Assembly (NCBI GenBank): GCA_012064415.1
Contig: SSNU01000175.1
Coordinates: 1-25,440, forward strand
Length of the DNA stretch: 25,440 nt
Reading direction: 5' to 3'
Source: Gyrodactylus bullatarudis
Lineage: Eukaryota; Platyhelminthes; Monogenea; Gyrodactylidea; Gyrodactylidae
Shown here: positions 17,601-25,311 of the stretch, piece by piece
Numbering within the stretch: the first letter of the stretch is position 1
How the letters are laid out: every line of letters starts with the position of its first letter
Notes under the pieces: model-generated
The model's database searches: none
Told to the model about the DNA's origin: nothing
The model's input: the letters and a program-made list of their open reading frames with translations, nothing else
Program-made: the position numbers and the translations under genes

Positions 17601-18635
17601 TGCCTTGATCAAAAATTGATGTTTTAATCATGAAAAGCACATTTTTGAAAGTCATAATGAAAAATTTTTATGTTCTGATATACAAATATCCCATTTTCTC
17701 TAAAACCATCAAAATTTACCTAATTTCTTTCAAAATGTGAATTCAATTTTAAATTTAATCAAAATGTTGCAAAAACTAGTCACAAATCTTAATTTTGTCC
17801 TTTCTCGTAGTAAAATTCATTGAAAAAATTGGGCGCGTGTTCGAAAATTGTCATTTTCAATCGAGATTTTGTAAATCAGAACAAACTCGAAGACGTATGG
17901 TTTTATAGGAAAAAATGCTTTGTTTTTCGAAAATTTGAAAAAATTGGACTACTCTAATATGTATTTAGTAAGATGAAACTTATTTGATATTAGAGATATT
18001 TTAAGCTTACTTATATTTGAGGCTTTTGATAAATCCCTGGCTCTCACTCGAGGTATTTTTTAATTTTAAAATAGAATTCGTTATATCCTCTAGCTCTGGA
18101 ATCGTAGAATCACTTTCTTTGGATACAGCTTGAATATACGGATCATTCTTTGCGAATATTTCTACTTTTTGAACGATTTTTTGAACTGCTGAATAAAGCT
18201 TGTTACAAACACTGTTAGAATTGTTTAAGATGTTTTATTACTCTATTTCTGCTTCATCAGTTAATGTCACTCTAACAATTACTATTAAATAGAGTATTTC
18301 CAAGAAATAATAGAACGGATACTTGTGATGAATTTGATTTTCTTCCAAATACTTATCAAATTCATCTTGAACGATGAAATTTTCGAAATTCCAGCCAGAT
18401 GATGCACTAACGAACTGCCTTAGAATCAAACTAAACTTTTGAAAAGAGTCAAGATGCTCAATAACTTGTAAACAGGAAGAGAAATTTCCAACTCTAGTTA
18501 GACTACTAGAAAATATGAGTAAACAATTGATAAATACTTGAAGGAATTTTGAATATCCTTTTGGGTTATTGAAAATGTCAGAATATATTTACATTTTGAT
18601 GCACCTTCCTTGATGAAAGCCAATAAATCATTCAT
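8653..18635 (-). CDS. gene A: large multi-exon protein of unknown family (about 700 residues)
   Basis: Start ATG at 18635-18633, just after an in-frame TAA. Exon model (minus, 5' to 3'): 18635-18538, 18505-18283, 18211-18011, 17511-16921, 15872-15797, 15765-15552, possibly 12179-12134, then 10296-10179, 9803-9663, 9630-9500, 9055-8989, 8950-8736, 8692-8653. Most joins agree in phase, and small introns are 31, 32, 32, 38 and 43 nt with good GT-AG ends. The protein begins MNDLLAFIKEG and is Leu/Ile/Lys/Asp-rich and mostly helical in appearance, like HEAT/ARM-type scaffolds. Other landmarks are LTDILSKTIAFCRELEYTPL, NWITWLPMYQNRNYNLRDYL and GNQFYMLYEILTTK. I find no catalytic motif, signal peptide or membrane segment and cannot name a family. 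The 18283-18211 join and the region between 15552 and 10296 are unresolved. Three transposable elements sit in its introns. Confidence 0.6.
11031..11897. mobile_element. TTAA-flanked fold-back element with about 300-bp inverted repeats
   Basis: Arms at about 11025-11332 and 11596-11903 are near-identical reverse complements around a 263-base unique core. Both ends read TTAA then CTCTGCGTCGATTG going inward, so TTAA could be the target duplication, as in piggyBac-type insertions. The terminal bases do not match the usual piggyBac CCY start. Each arm carries the same 70-83-codon reading frame (RRLMYGKATQILVLRGKSQ), which is in both arms simply because they are copies. It may be a captured or eroded transposase piece. 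It lies in an intron of gene A. Confidence 0.65.
12184..12658 (+). repeat. left terminal inverted repeat of the pogo-like element
   Basis: Matches the reverse complement of about 14979-15554 (after allowing for the 99-bp duplication there) from CAGGTGAGGG to the GATTAGTAATCATTGA block. It is followed at once by an undetermined base at 12659. Confidence 0.8.
12772..13149 (+). CDS. N-terminal DNA-binding part of the pogo-like transposase (fragment)
   Basis: ATG at 12772, 125 residues. Residues about 8-45 form a Psq/CENP-B-type helix-turn-helix (NQKYQIIIEFE, then FAKSKGISIRTLKRWISEK). Residues 75-115 resemble the second CENP-B-like DNA-binding module (SRSDIKATF, GSPNYITKFIKEL). In the family these two modules bind the transposon ends and precede the DDE domain. 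The frame closes at 13147-13149. Splice-like signals just after it (a TTTTTCTAG acceptor at about 13158) suggest that the gene continued in another exon, reading NQIRQDYARRL, but I cannot close that junction. It is probably one defective transposase together with the 13585-14676 segment, or two nested fragments. Confidence 0.6.
   Translation: MKIFTNNQKYQIIIEFENSLLGFGSFAKSKGISIRTLKRWISEKNKIITNMNFDSQDRNVRLRELISENLRRMTNGSIISRSDIKATFQMAAETCNIEGVTGSPNYITKFIKELAINLYNASYLP
13585..14676 (+). pseudogene. pogo/CENP-B-type (DDE_1) transposase, C-terminally incomplete
   Basis: Three segments in the same frame (13585-13845, 13873-14407, 14429-14676) are separated by GT...TTTTAG gaps of 27 and 21 nt. The gaps contain the only stops, so they look like very short introns. 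Residues DVLDLSFRENP through LLRFRRKNNLV form the CENP-B-type DNA-binding region. The catalytic core starts with LYNIDEAAWFIYEHKTR, where D of NIDE is the first catalytic acidic residue. It continues with TRLTVVFCCSATGEKKKLFI and GKSRNPRCFKDH, a signature block of DDE_1 transposases. The frame then degenerates (FKYDANANEF, stop at 14676). The second and third catalytic acidic residues are not found, so this copy should be inactive by itself. Confidence 0.75.
14979..15554 (-). repeat. right terminal inverted repeat of the pogo-like element
   Basis: Reverse complement of 12184-12658. It contains the additional 99-bp tandem copy described separately. Confidence 0.8.
15327..15525. repeat. 99-bp perfect tandem repeat joined by an N (probable assembly artefact)
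   Basis: Bases 15327-15425 and 15427-15525 are the same sequence, separated only by an undetermined base at 15426. The left inverted repeat of the same transposon has a single copy. A scaffold or gap join within a long inverted repeat explains this better than biology does. Confidence 0.75.
15928..16205. repeat. 73-bp inverted repeat pair
   Basis: 15928-16000 (gattcactatgtcgtg...) is the reverse complement of 16133-16205 with a few differences. The outer ends contain gtcgtgaacacgac, itself a palindrome. Confidence 0.8.
16226..16309 (+). repeat. tRNA-like stem-loop unit
   Basis: GCCGGTGTGGCGCAC (16226-16240) can pair with GTGCGCACACCGG (from 16297), leaving one bulge. The strand starts with an A-box-like GTGTGGCGCACTTGG, and GCGAGATCAATACC occupies the place of a degenerate B box. 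It resembles a decayed tRNA-derived SINE head, separate from the one at 16552. No functional tRNA is claimed. Confidence 0.4.
16552..16606 (+). promoter_or_regulatory. Pol III internal promoter (A and B boxes) of a tRNA-derived head
   Basis: A box TGGCCTAGTGGTTAGAAGC at 16552-16570 fits TRGYnnAnnnG. B box GGTTCGTATCC at 16596-16606 fits GGTTCGANTCC with one mismatch. The spacing is typical of tRNA genes and tRNA-derived SINEs. A CTGGG...CCTGG pairing around the B box resembles a T arm. An acceptor stem is not evident, so this is a tRNA-like head and not a tRNA gene. Confidence 0.75.
16607..16661 (+). ncRNA. type I hammerhead ribozyme
   Basis: The complete core is present: CTGAAGA (16620-16626; the CUGANGA consensus allows any base at N), stem II GTCC/GGAC (16627-16630, 16637-16640) with loop TAATAA, then GAAAC (16641-16645), and GTC (16648-16650), after which self-cleavage is predicted. 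Stem III is the palindrome ACGCGT, only two pairs in a monomer but extendable in a dimer. This is typical of small type I hammerheads in repeats. Stem I pairs GGTGTA (16614-16619) with TACATC (16651-16656, one G-U), then after an internal loop TGGC (16607-16610) with GCCA (16658-16661). The internal loop and the stem II loop could make the tertiary contact of natural ribozymes. It begins at the base after the tRNA-like B box. Confidence 0.88.
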
Positions 18636-19205
18636 GTGTTTCCTTTATTTGAAAATATGAATGCTCACTTTTATAGATTTTTCGTTTTGCTTGGTTTATG
18701 CGCAGTATTTTTTTTCTCTTTATCAAGTCGCAAGGAAATTTGCATCTGAAAAGAGCGTGAAAGAGTATTCTGACCACTAATTGGTAAAAGTAGCCCAAAA
18801 ACTGGTAAAATTGAGTGAGATTATAGTGGAACTAGTAGAATCCATGCAACTTTCTAGCTTGTAGAAGTATGTTCATAGCTCTGAGTCAAATTCAATCATA
18901 TCAAATTTTGAATATTGAAAAAATTAAGTTTAAACCAATGAAATTATTTTATACAGAAATTGAATGAATTCGAGCTAATGAAATCATTTTCAATCCATAA
19001 GGAGAAGAGTTGGTAATATTCTCTGAAAATCTGCATTTATGGTTAGAATAATTCGATTTTCAAGTAGTAAGAATAAGCATTTTATCTAAAATATACCATT
19101 GATCAGCAAAAGTAGCAAATTATATCTCAAAAGCTAGCGAATGCTCTAGTATGTTTTTATAAAAAATAATATGGCAAAGAAAAAAATTTATTAAGGACGA
19201 AAAGT

Positions 19206-20004
19206 TATGTTTTGTTCATTGCACCGCATATTTCATCCATAATTTTTTTCAATCCGTAAGCAAAGTAATATTCATAGCTAATAAAAATTTGGAAAATTTG
19301 AAATTACGTGCAAGCTGGAGTTTCCTTCAGTACCACAGCTAGATGTAAATTGAGTTTTGTTGCAAACTCGAATCCCTTCGTAGTTATTTGTCCAAAAGTT
19401 TGTGTTTCTCGAAATAAAACTTTAAACATTTTTTCTAATAATAATATGTTATCATTATTTTCTAGTTTTTGAGCAAATTCACAATCTGTTTTACACTGAC
19501 AAAAATATTTGATCAAATCATCTTTCTTGCTAAATAAATTGATACAATCTCACGTGTTTTTTAAAATCCTGATATATAACGTTTATCAAAGGTGTGTCGT
19601 GACTGAAAAAGTTAAAACTAAAATAATTTAATTTGACCAACTTTGAAAAAATCTCGTAAAGTCCATAAATTCCTGAAAAGCACTCATTGAAATTGAAATT
19701 ATGTCCATAAAAAGCATAGAGAAAATGACTGGAATCGATATTTGAAGAGAGGATTGAATTTGCTCTTGAAATACGTTTCACACTTCTGTCTCCTTTCAAA
19801 TATCTAATGTAACCAGTTAGAAACTTATCGAATTTTTCCGTTTCAATCGGAATATGTTTGTTCATGGAATAATCCACCAAATGATTTTTGGATCCTTTCA
19901 ACAGCATCTGGAAAAATTATTGCAAGAAATCTTACATATATTACTCTCATATATTTGAAGAATCTAAGAAGATATACGCACAGCTCATGATAGATTCCAT
20001 AGAG
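19206..20004 (-). CDS. gene B: unknown multi-exon protein, 5' end not found
   Basis: Exons on the minus strand: 20004-19945, 19907-19554, 19525-19308, 19277 to about 19206, with introns of 37, 28 and 30 nt. The second exon may hold one more short intron around 19635-19600 (TTGGTCAAATT...TTTTTCAG). Landmarks are LYGIYHELCVYLLRFFKYMR, KFLTGYIRYLKGDRSVKRIS, DDLIKYFCQCKTD, FGQITTKGFEFATKLNLHLA and a terminal YEYYFAYGLKK. An AATAAA lies just past the stop on the minus strand (near 19185). Depending on the length of a poly-A run in the last exon, the stop is at 19206 or 19217. No family is recognised; it looks helical and soluble. Gene A starts about 570 bases downstream on the same strand. An upstream start exon was not identified, so it could also be a truncated gene. 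Confidence 0.5.
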
Positions 20005-20751
20005 CTAAAATATTATATTTTTAAACTAGTGCTCACTTTTCTACTTTATGAAGAAATAAAATTAAAAAATCAAGGTGATTAATCTCACTAGATCTCGTTG
20101 TTGGTATTTCTTTAAAGAAAAATAATTTCAATTTAGTTTAGTACTATAATATAATTATACTATTATCTTATAAAATATTCATGTATCTATGTACTTAAAT
20201 TTTGAATTTACATCTTTATTTCCCTTTGTATATTATATGTTGAGCTATAAAACATTACTTGATTAGTTTGGGCTAATATGGGTTTTAGAAAAATGGAAGA
20301 AACAGTTCTTTTACTTCGACAAATCTTACAAATAAAAGAGGCCCTTATTGATGTATGAGTCTACATTGGGGCACGCATGCCAGTTCAGCTATTTTCTGAT
20401 TAATTTAATTGATCAGTGATTTTTTATTATTTTTATGAAAACATAATAATTGTAATTTTGCTCTCGAGTATTATATTTTAGCATAAAAGCTATATTATTA
20501 TCACGCGTATTCCTTAAAAATGAACAAAGGGTGAGTTAAACATACAACGTATACACATTCTAGTTTGAAACTAAGTACGAATGAGGGGCTACATAGTGTG
20601 AAGCTAAAGGGAAATAAGTTCAAGCAAGTTTAAGAGTATTTCATAGTAATTATTCTTACCAAATTGTATTCCTACTATGAAGGATTGAGTAAATAAGATT
20701 ATTCAAATCCCCTGAAATGTTTTTGATAGTCATAAAAATTATATATAAGAT
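20005..20751. other. AT-rich region without an identified gene
   Basis: Should hold the 5' part of gene B, but I find no exon with a start codon. A plus-strand frame at 19888-20082 is antisense to gene B exons and a 26-codon frame at 20278-20358 is too short. I treat neither as a gene. Confidence 0.35.
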
Positions 20752-20985
20752 TTACTCATCATCGTCTTCGCATAATCTGAGAAAATATTTCCTGATGAAA
20801 CTTTTAAACGCAGTGACTCTTTGAATGGTATCATAGAATTTCTTCTCTTAATAAAGCTCATTACCCAAATTAATATTTTTCATACTTAATTTCCCCCAAA
20901 TACTATGTTGTTTTTCATAAAACTCAGTTTTGAAATAAAAAAACACAGCTCTCAAAGTATTTCTACTGTTAACAGTTATTAAAAT
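20752..20985 (-). pseudogene. coding-like exon(s) with C-terminal acidic end; gene or remnant
   Basis: From an acceptor TGTTAACAG near 20985, the minus strand is open for about 75 codons (TLRAVFFYFKTEF, HSIWGKL, IQRVTAFKSFIRKYF) and ends in LCEDDDE then TAA at 20752. One TAA interrupts the frame near 20840. It lies in an 18-nt GT...AG stretch divisible by three, which is either a nonsense mutation or an extraordinarily short intron. The last 25 nt after TTTCTCAG resemble the 25-nt terminal exon at 21273-21297. Family unknown. No upstream exons could be placed with confidence. Confidence 0.35.
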
Positions 20986-21272
20986 TATTAGAAACAAACG
21001 AAATTATTCGGTCATTCTATAAAAACAATTAAAAGAAAAAAATTCAACTGAACCGATGATTTTAGTAATCTTAATCTCATCAATGATCAATACTGAAAAT
21101 TCGAATATCCATATAAGATTGCCTCATTGACCTCATTATAATAATTCTGTTAGAAAGAGTTTGAATAAGAATAAATCAAGTTTGGTACAGAAATTAGAAT
21201 ACAAACTAATTACTAATCAAGTCATTTCCACAATTCAATGTTAAAATTTAACATTGTTAGATGTAAAAAAAA

Positions 21273-21390
21273 TCACTCAATGTCATCTTCAAGTAATCTG
21301 TAAAATAAGATGAATTTTTTTTTGAACCAAGCATAATTTGCTCACCAAAAATCGACTTACTCAAATGTTTCTTGCTGACGTGACATACAT
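21273..21390 (-). pseudogene. two small exon-like segments resembling the 20752 terminal exon
   Basis: 21390-21361 (30 nt) lies between ATTATAG and GTAAGT and is followed by 21297-21273 (25 nt, after TTTTACAG). They join in frame as CMSRQQETFE then LLEDDIE and TGA. The second segment matches the last 25 nt of the unit at 20752-20776 (LCEDDDE) in length, splice site and acidic end. Either a tandem duplicate of a gene's 3' end or an alternative terminal exon. Upstream sequence runs straight into the Mutator-like element. Confidence 0.3.
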
Positions 21391-22156
21391 CTATAATATA
21401 TAAAAATCATATGAAGTCTGAAATCTTCAGTATGTCATAAATTGATTTGAAACAAATTATATTTTAACTAATCAGTTATTTTTAGTTATAAAAAAATATA
21501 TATACAGCTTACAGAATGAGTAATAAAACTTATTAAGGCTCAGGTATACTAAACTTCCTTAAAAATGTGTGGGAGTTAAGCCGGACGATAAGGACTATTT
21601 TGCTTTATTATTAGAAACTAGGTGACATTTTTACCGTAAATAAGTTATTTCTCATCATTTTGAGCATTTTTTTAGTATTAGCTTTTTTTCAAAATCTATT
21701 ATCATGCCAATTTAAAAGTTAATTTATTTTGGTTCAATCTTCATAAAATTTGCACCATTCAATACAGAATAAAAAATTATCTGGTTTTCGCAAATTTTAA
21801 GCTAAAATCTGATTTCATCTGAGATATATCAAGATTCCGTGAAGACGAGAACGTTTTGTAGAAAGTTTTAGGTTCAAGTTTATTTTTTTAATTTTTACAT
21901 TCAAGACTCCTATTAGATGCCGTCATCCATATGAGGTCTTTCAACATATAAACTACATAAAAACTACACTTTTGGAAAAAAAACATCATAAGATTTACTT
22001 ACTCTCCCCCTTCAATTTGTCTAGTTCAATATGTTTGTTTTCCATCGTCATAACCTTTCTTGAGAGATGGGAATAAATTTCAACGGGGTCTTCAACTTTT
22101 CATTCAAATAATCCTCATTTTTACTCCTATACCCGAATGAGGAATGTATTTTTATT

Positions 22157-22380
22157 TAGAGTTATTGCCAAAAAGTGTATATATGGGTAGGGTAATTTCC
22201 AAAAGGCACATATATTTACCCAAAAATTTAACGATATACACGATGTATTTCCAATCTTCATATATATTTTTCCAAAAAATGCACTAGTGTGTTCGATAAT
22301 TTCCAAAACATAAATAGCATTTACCAAAATTAAATATGTCTGTAAAACTAATTACCAAAAGTTTATACCTTTTTGTAATA
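22157..22380. repeat. degenerate tandem repeat, about 25-35-bp units beginning ATTTCCAAAA
   Basis: Seven or so units start with attTCCAAAA or attaCCAAAA (near 22161, 22195, 22247, 22272, 22300, 22319 and 22351), followed by diverged AT-rich tails with atatat tracts. It lies inside the MULE between the left inverted repeat and the transposase gene. Confidence 0.5.
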
Positions 22381-22712
22381 TTTATCAATACATACATATA
22401 TTTCATACAAAGTAAAAAAGACTCTTGTTTATTCATTAAAGGCATAGGAAAGGCTCCAGGTTAATTTTTCTACTGACTACTAAATTGTTGGTTTTTAGTT
22501 TTTGTTTGAAATATTTTTATTTTTACAAAAACTTGAAAGTCAATGATGTAGAAATAAACAGAATGTGGGAGAAAAATAAGATAAAAGAAATCAAGTAGCT
22601 AAATGAAAATAAACAAGTTTGTTTTTTCATATCTAATATGTTGTTTATTTTAAGAGATAAGAACTTGTGAATTTTAATTGTTATTGGGTATTCAAATTTA
22701 TTCAAATATTTA

Positions 22713-24368
22713 TAAATTATTTACATTTGATTAATTTCTCAGTTTTTGATCGGATTCTCTTCTTTTTAGGCCGACCTCTTTTTAAGCACTGAGATATTTC
22801 TTCGATGGGTTCTCTCTTGAGCGTTTCAACATCACAGAATTTGAATTTCAAATTGTAAGCAGCTCTTAAACTTGAAACTTTGAAAAAACTGCTGATATAA
22901 TCTTAAATTTTTTGATTTTTTTGCAGCACACAAATGTGATCAAGGGAATCCATTGTGATGCATAAACTCACATGTGCAAGAATTTGTTTGCAAGTTGTCT
23001 ATCCTTTAGAGCTTATTGTTACAATCTTTGGAAACTCTGAATAAACCAAGTTCATCTGTTATTTGAACACGACGAGTCTGAGCTTCAGAAATATGAATGG
23101 ATATTTTTTCAAGAAAATATTTTGGATAAATTTGGTTTGTCTCTTGATAAATCTTCAATTTTCCTCTTAAATTTTCATATGTCCTTTCGACAAAGCTGAA
23201 TATAAATTCGAAGGGGTGTAAGGAGCAATCCTGTAGAAATTTTGCATTCATAGACTCCGCTATGTTTGAGGTCAGATTACCATATCGACATCTTTGAACC
23301 GCATATTCTGCCCAATTCTGATGTGGTATTGAATTTAGGTAGTTACGAACAGAAGGGTTAATTGACTCCAAGACATCCATTGCTTCTTCGAAATCTTCTA
23401 AAGTAACGGCTTTTGCTGCTCTGAAAATTTCTCCATTGTAGTTGTGCTTAAGCTTGGCCTTCACATTCTTACCGATATGATAAAGACAGAAACAATGGAC
23501 AAAATCTGGGAGAATATTCTGAACGCTAGCTGCAAGACCCTTTTCTCGATCCGAAATTATCACAGCTCTTGGATTTATATTCAATGATAGACAGGAGTCT
23601 AGACATTCGATGAGAAAACTCCAAGTATCCTGACATTCGGAATAAGCCAATTGTATTGCAACAGGAAATATTTGATTATTAGCATCTATACCAGACGCCG
23701 TTAAAAGAACATAATTTGAATTAGACTTGAAATGACAGCCATCTAGTGCTATGACCGGTAAACTTTTGTGGAAGACATTTTGGCAAATGTTTAGACAGAG
23801 AAATGCATTCTTAAGGGTCTTATTATCATGCAATTCAATTTTTGTGAAAGTTCCAGGGTTGTTATGACTGTGCCAATCAAAAAAACTGCCAAGTATTTTA
23901 AACGATTTCAAAGCATTATTGTTTTCTTCATTTTTCAAATTCTTTAGACAACGATAAGCAGCTTTGTAAGAAATATCAATTCGTTTTTCGCTCTTGAGAA
24001 TATTCTGGCAGTCAGTGGGAATGATATTCGAAACGTTTCTATAAACTCGACGCATCGTATCACATATAATTTGTTTTCGTGGCTTATATAGAGCCTAATA
24101 GAAATTAGAAATATATAACTTACACCATCACAACTGTGATCCACTTGATTTGTAATACGGAAAAATCCATCTTTTCGCTTAGAAAAACTGATTTTGAAAG
24201 AACAATTTTTATCAAGATACACGGCTTTATAATAAATGCTAGTTGAATTTGATACACGGAAAGATCGTTTTTATCTTCTGAAAAAGAAATCAAGAATTGC
24301 GTAATTTCATTTTTTGTTGAAAATGCAAATCTCATGATGAAAGACCTCATAGGGATGACGTCATCCAA
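22713..24368 (-). pseudogene. MULE transposase, broken by stops and a frameshift
   Basis: N-terminal MuDR-type domain: EITQFLISFSEDKNDL, then after a frame break near 24248 YLDKNCSFKISF and a DHSC zinc-ligand end. A 29-nt GT-AG intron (24095-24123) leads into the long frame 24094-23006. Counting from its internal ATG at 24055, the DDE core shows ALDG (D105), IISDRE (D169), the C-x2-H-x3-N motif FCLYHIGKN (C190, H193, N197) and the NIAESMN glutamate (E267). These are the MULE hallmarks. A TAA ends the frame at 23006. The same frame then continues with a SWIM zinc finger (NSCTCEF, HHNGFP), in which the Cys expected before SHLCAA is a TGA. A basic tail GRPKKKR follows in another frame. The enzyme is dead but not old, since most of the core is open. 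Confidence 0.8.
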
Positions 24369-24522
24369 CAGGAGTCTTGAATGTAAAAATAAAAAAAAAC
24401 AGACTTGAATCTAAAACTTTCTATAAAAACGGTCTCGTCTTTGAAGCTTCATATATCTCAGATGAAACAATATTCTATCGTCTGGTTTAACTCTCATACA
24501 TTTTTTAGGAAGTTTAGTGTAT

Positions 24523-24984
24523 ATTAGCAATTCTGGTCGCCATGAAAATTTCTCGATCCGCTAATTTCTCGTGCTCTAAATTCAAATAAAATTTTGAATC
24601 TAAAATTGAGTCATGGAATGATATTTTGAACAAACTAAATATGTTTTTCAATCTTACTCTAGTAAACTTTCGACATTTTCCGAAAGCACATCCTTGGAAC
24701 TGGATAAGGCAATTTTAAAATTTTATTTAGAAGACTATTAATTTCAAATTTTCAATATATATGTTGCCGTACAAACCCTGAATCAGTAAATCTCTAGATT
24801 TACTAGTACAAAGCCAGTATAAAGCCTGAAATTCAGTGTTTGTACTAACATTTTACTAGAATAATACATCATGTATACTTTTGATCATATTTGTATATGA
24901 CATGGTGTACTATACTATTCATAAGGATAGGATATATGATTGCCTTGAATTAATTTCTCATTAAAGAGGGGGAGGGAGATTCAC
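24523..24984. other. no gene seen
   Basis: AT-rich sequence between the MULE and the retroelement fragments. A small palindrome, agtaaatctctagatttact, is at about 24786-24805. Nothing else stands out. Confidence 0.4.
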
Positions 24985-24996
24985 ACTCAGTTCTCA

Positions 24997-25257
24997 TTGA
25001 GGATTGACACAGTAAAATACAATGATGAAATAAAATACATGTTTCTGGACACTAACTCAACAGTTTTCAACTTTTGTAACTCAATGCTTTCAGACCACGC
25101 AAACCAGGTCCTAAGCTTAGGTCCCAAATTCTGCATTCCCAGTATAAATACAATGGATGTCGAGACAGATTTTGGATTCGAAATGTTCCTGGACCAGACC
25201 CAGAAACTCCAAGCGAAGTCAGAAGACCGATTTACCGCAGAAACAAAAGATGAATGA
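24997..25257 (+). pseudogene. retroelement fragment, segment preceding a reverse transcriptase domain
   Basis: About 85 codons, stop at 25255-25257. The core FNFCNSMLSDHANQVLSLGPKF resembles the N-x-S...L(S/T)...(L/V)L-x-x-G-L/P-x-F motif found just before the reverse transcriptase domain in many Penelope-like and related retroelement proteins. It is followed by acidic sequence and ends in TGAA repeats, with no RT domain downstream. This is a truncated copy. The assignment is by motif memory only. Confidence 0.4.
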
Positions 25258-25265
25258 ATGAATGA
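25251..25265. repeat. (TGAA)n microsatellite
   Basis: Nearly four TGAA units at the junction between the plus-strand retroelement fragment and the minus-strand gypsy-like fragment. On the minus strand it follows AATAAATTTT, like a retroelement tail. Confidence 0.7.
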
Positions 25266-25311
25266 AAAATTTATTGAACAACACATATGTTCTGCTTTAC
25301 AATTTTCATTT

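Larger units (their letters stand above)
21545..24522 (-). mobile_element. Mutator-like element (MULE) with terminal inverted repeats
   Basis: The left end ACTAAACTTCCTTAAAAATG (21549 on) recurs as reverse complement at the right end (about 24490-24517). It is followed on both sides by a GAGTTAA-CC-GACGATA block. A second shared block, TTTCATCTGAGATATAT to ATGAGGTCTTTCA, is at about 21813-21948 and, reversed, at about 24330-24468. The left repeat has about 220 bases between the two blocks that are absent on the right. The transposase lies between the repeats on the minus strand. I cannot see a clear 8-10-bp target duplication, so the ends are approximate. Confidence 0.75.

Noticed and set aside
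19888..20358. Plus-strand frames of 64 and 26 codons
   Set aside because: The first is antisense to phase-consistent gene B exons; the second is too short and unsupported.
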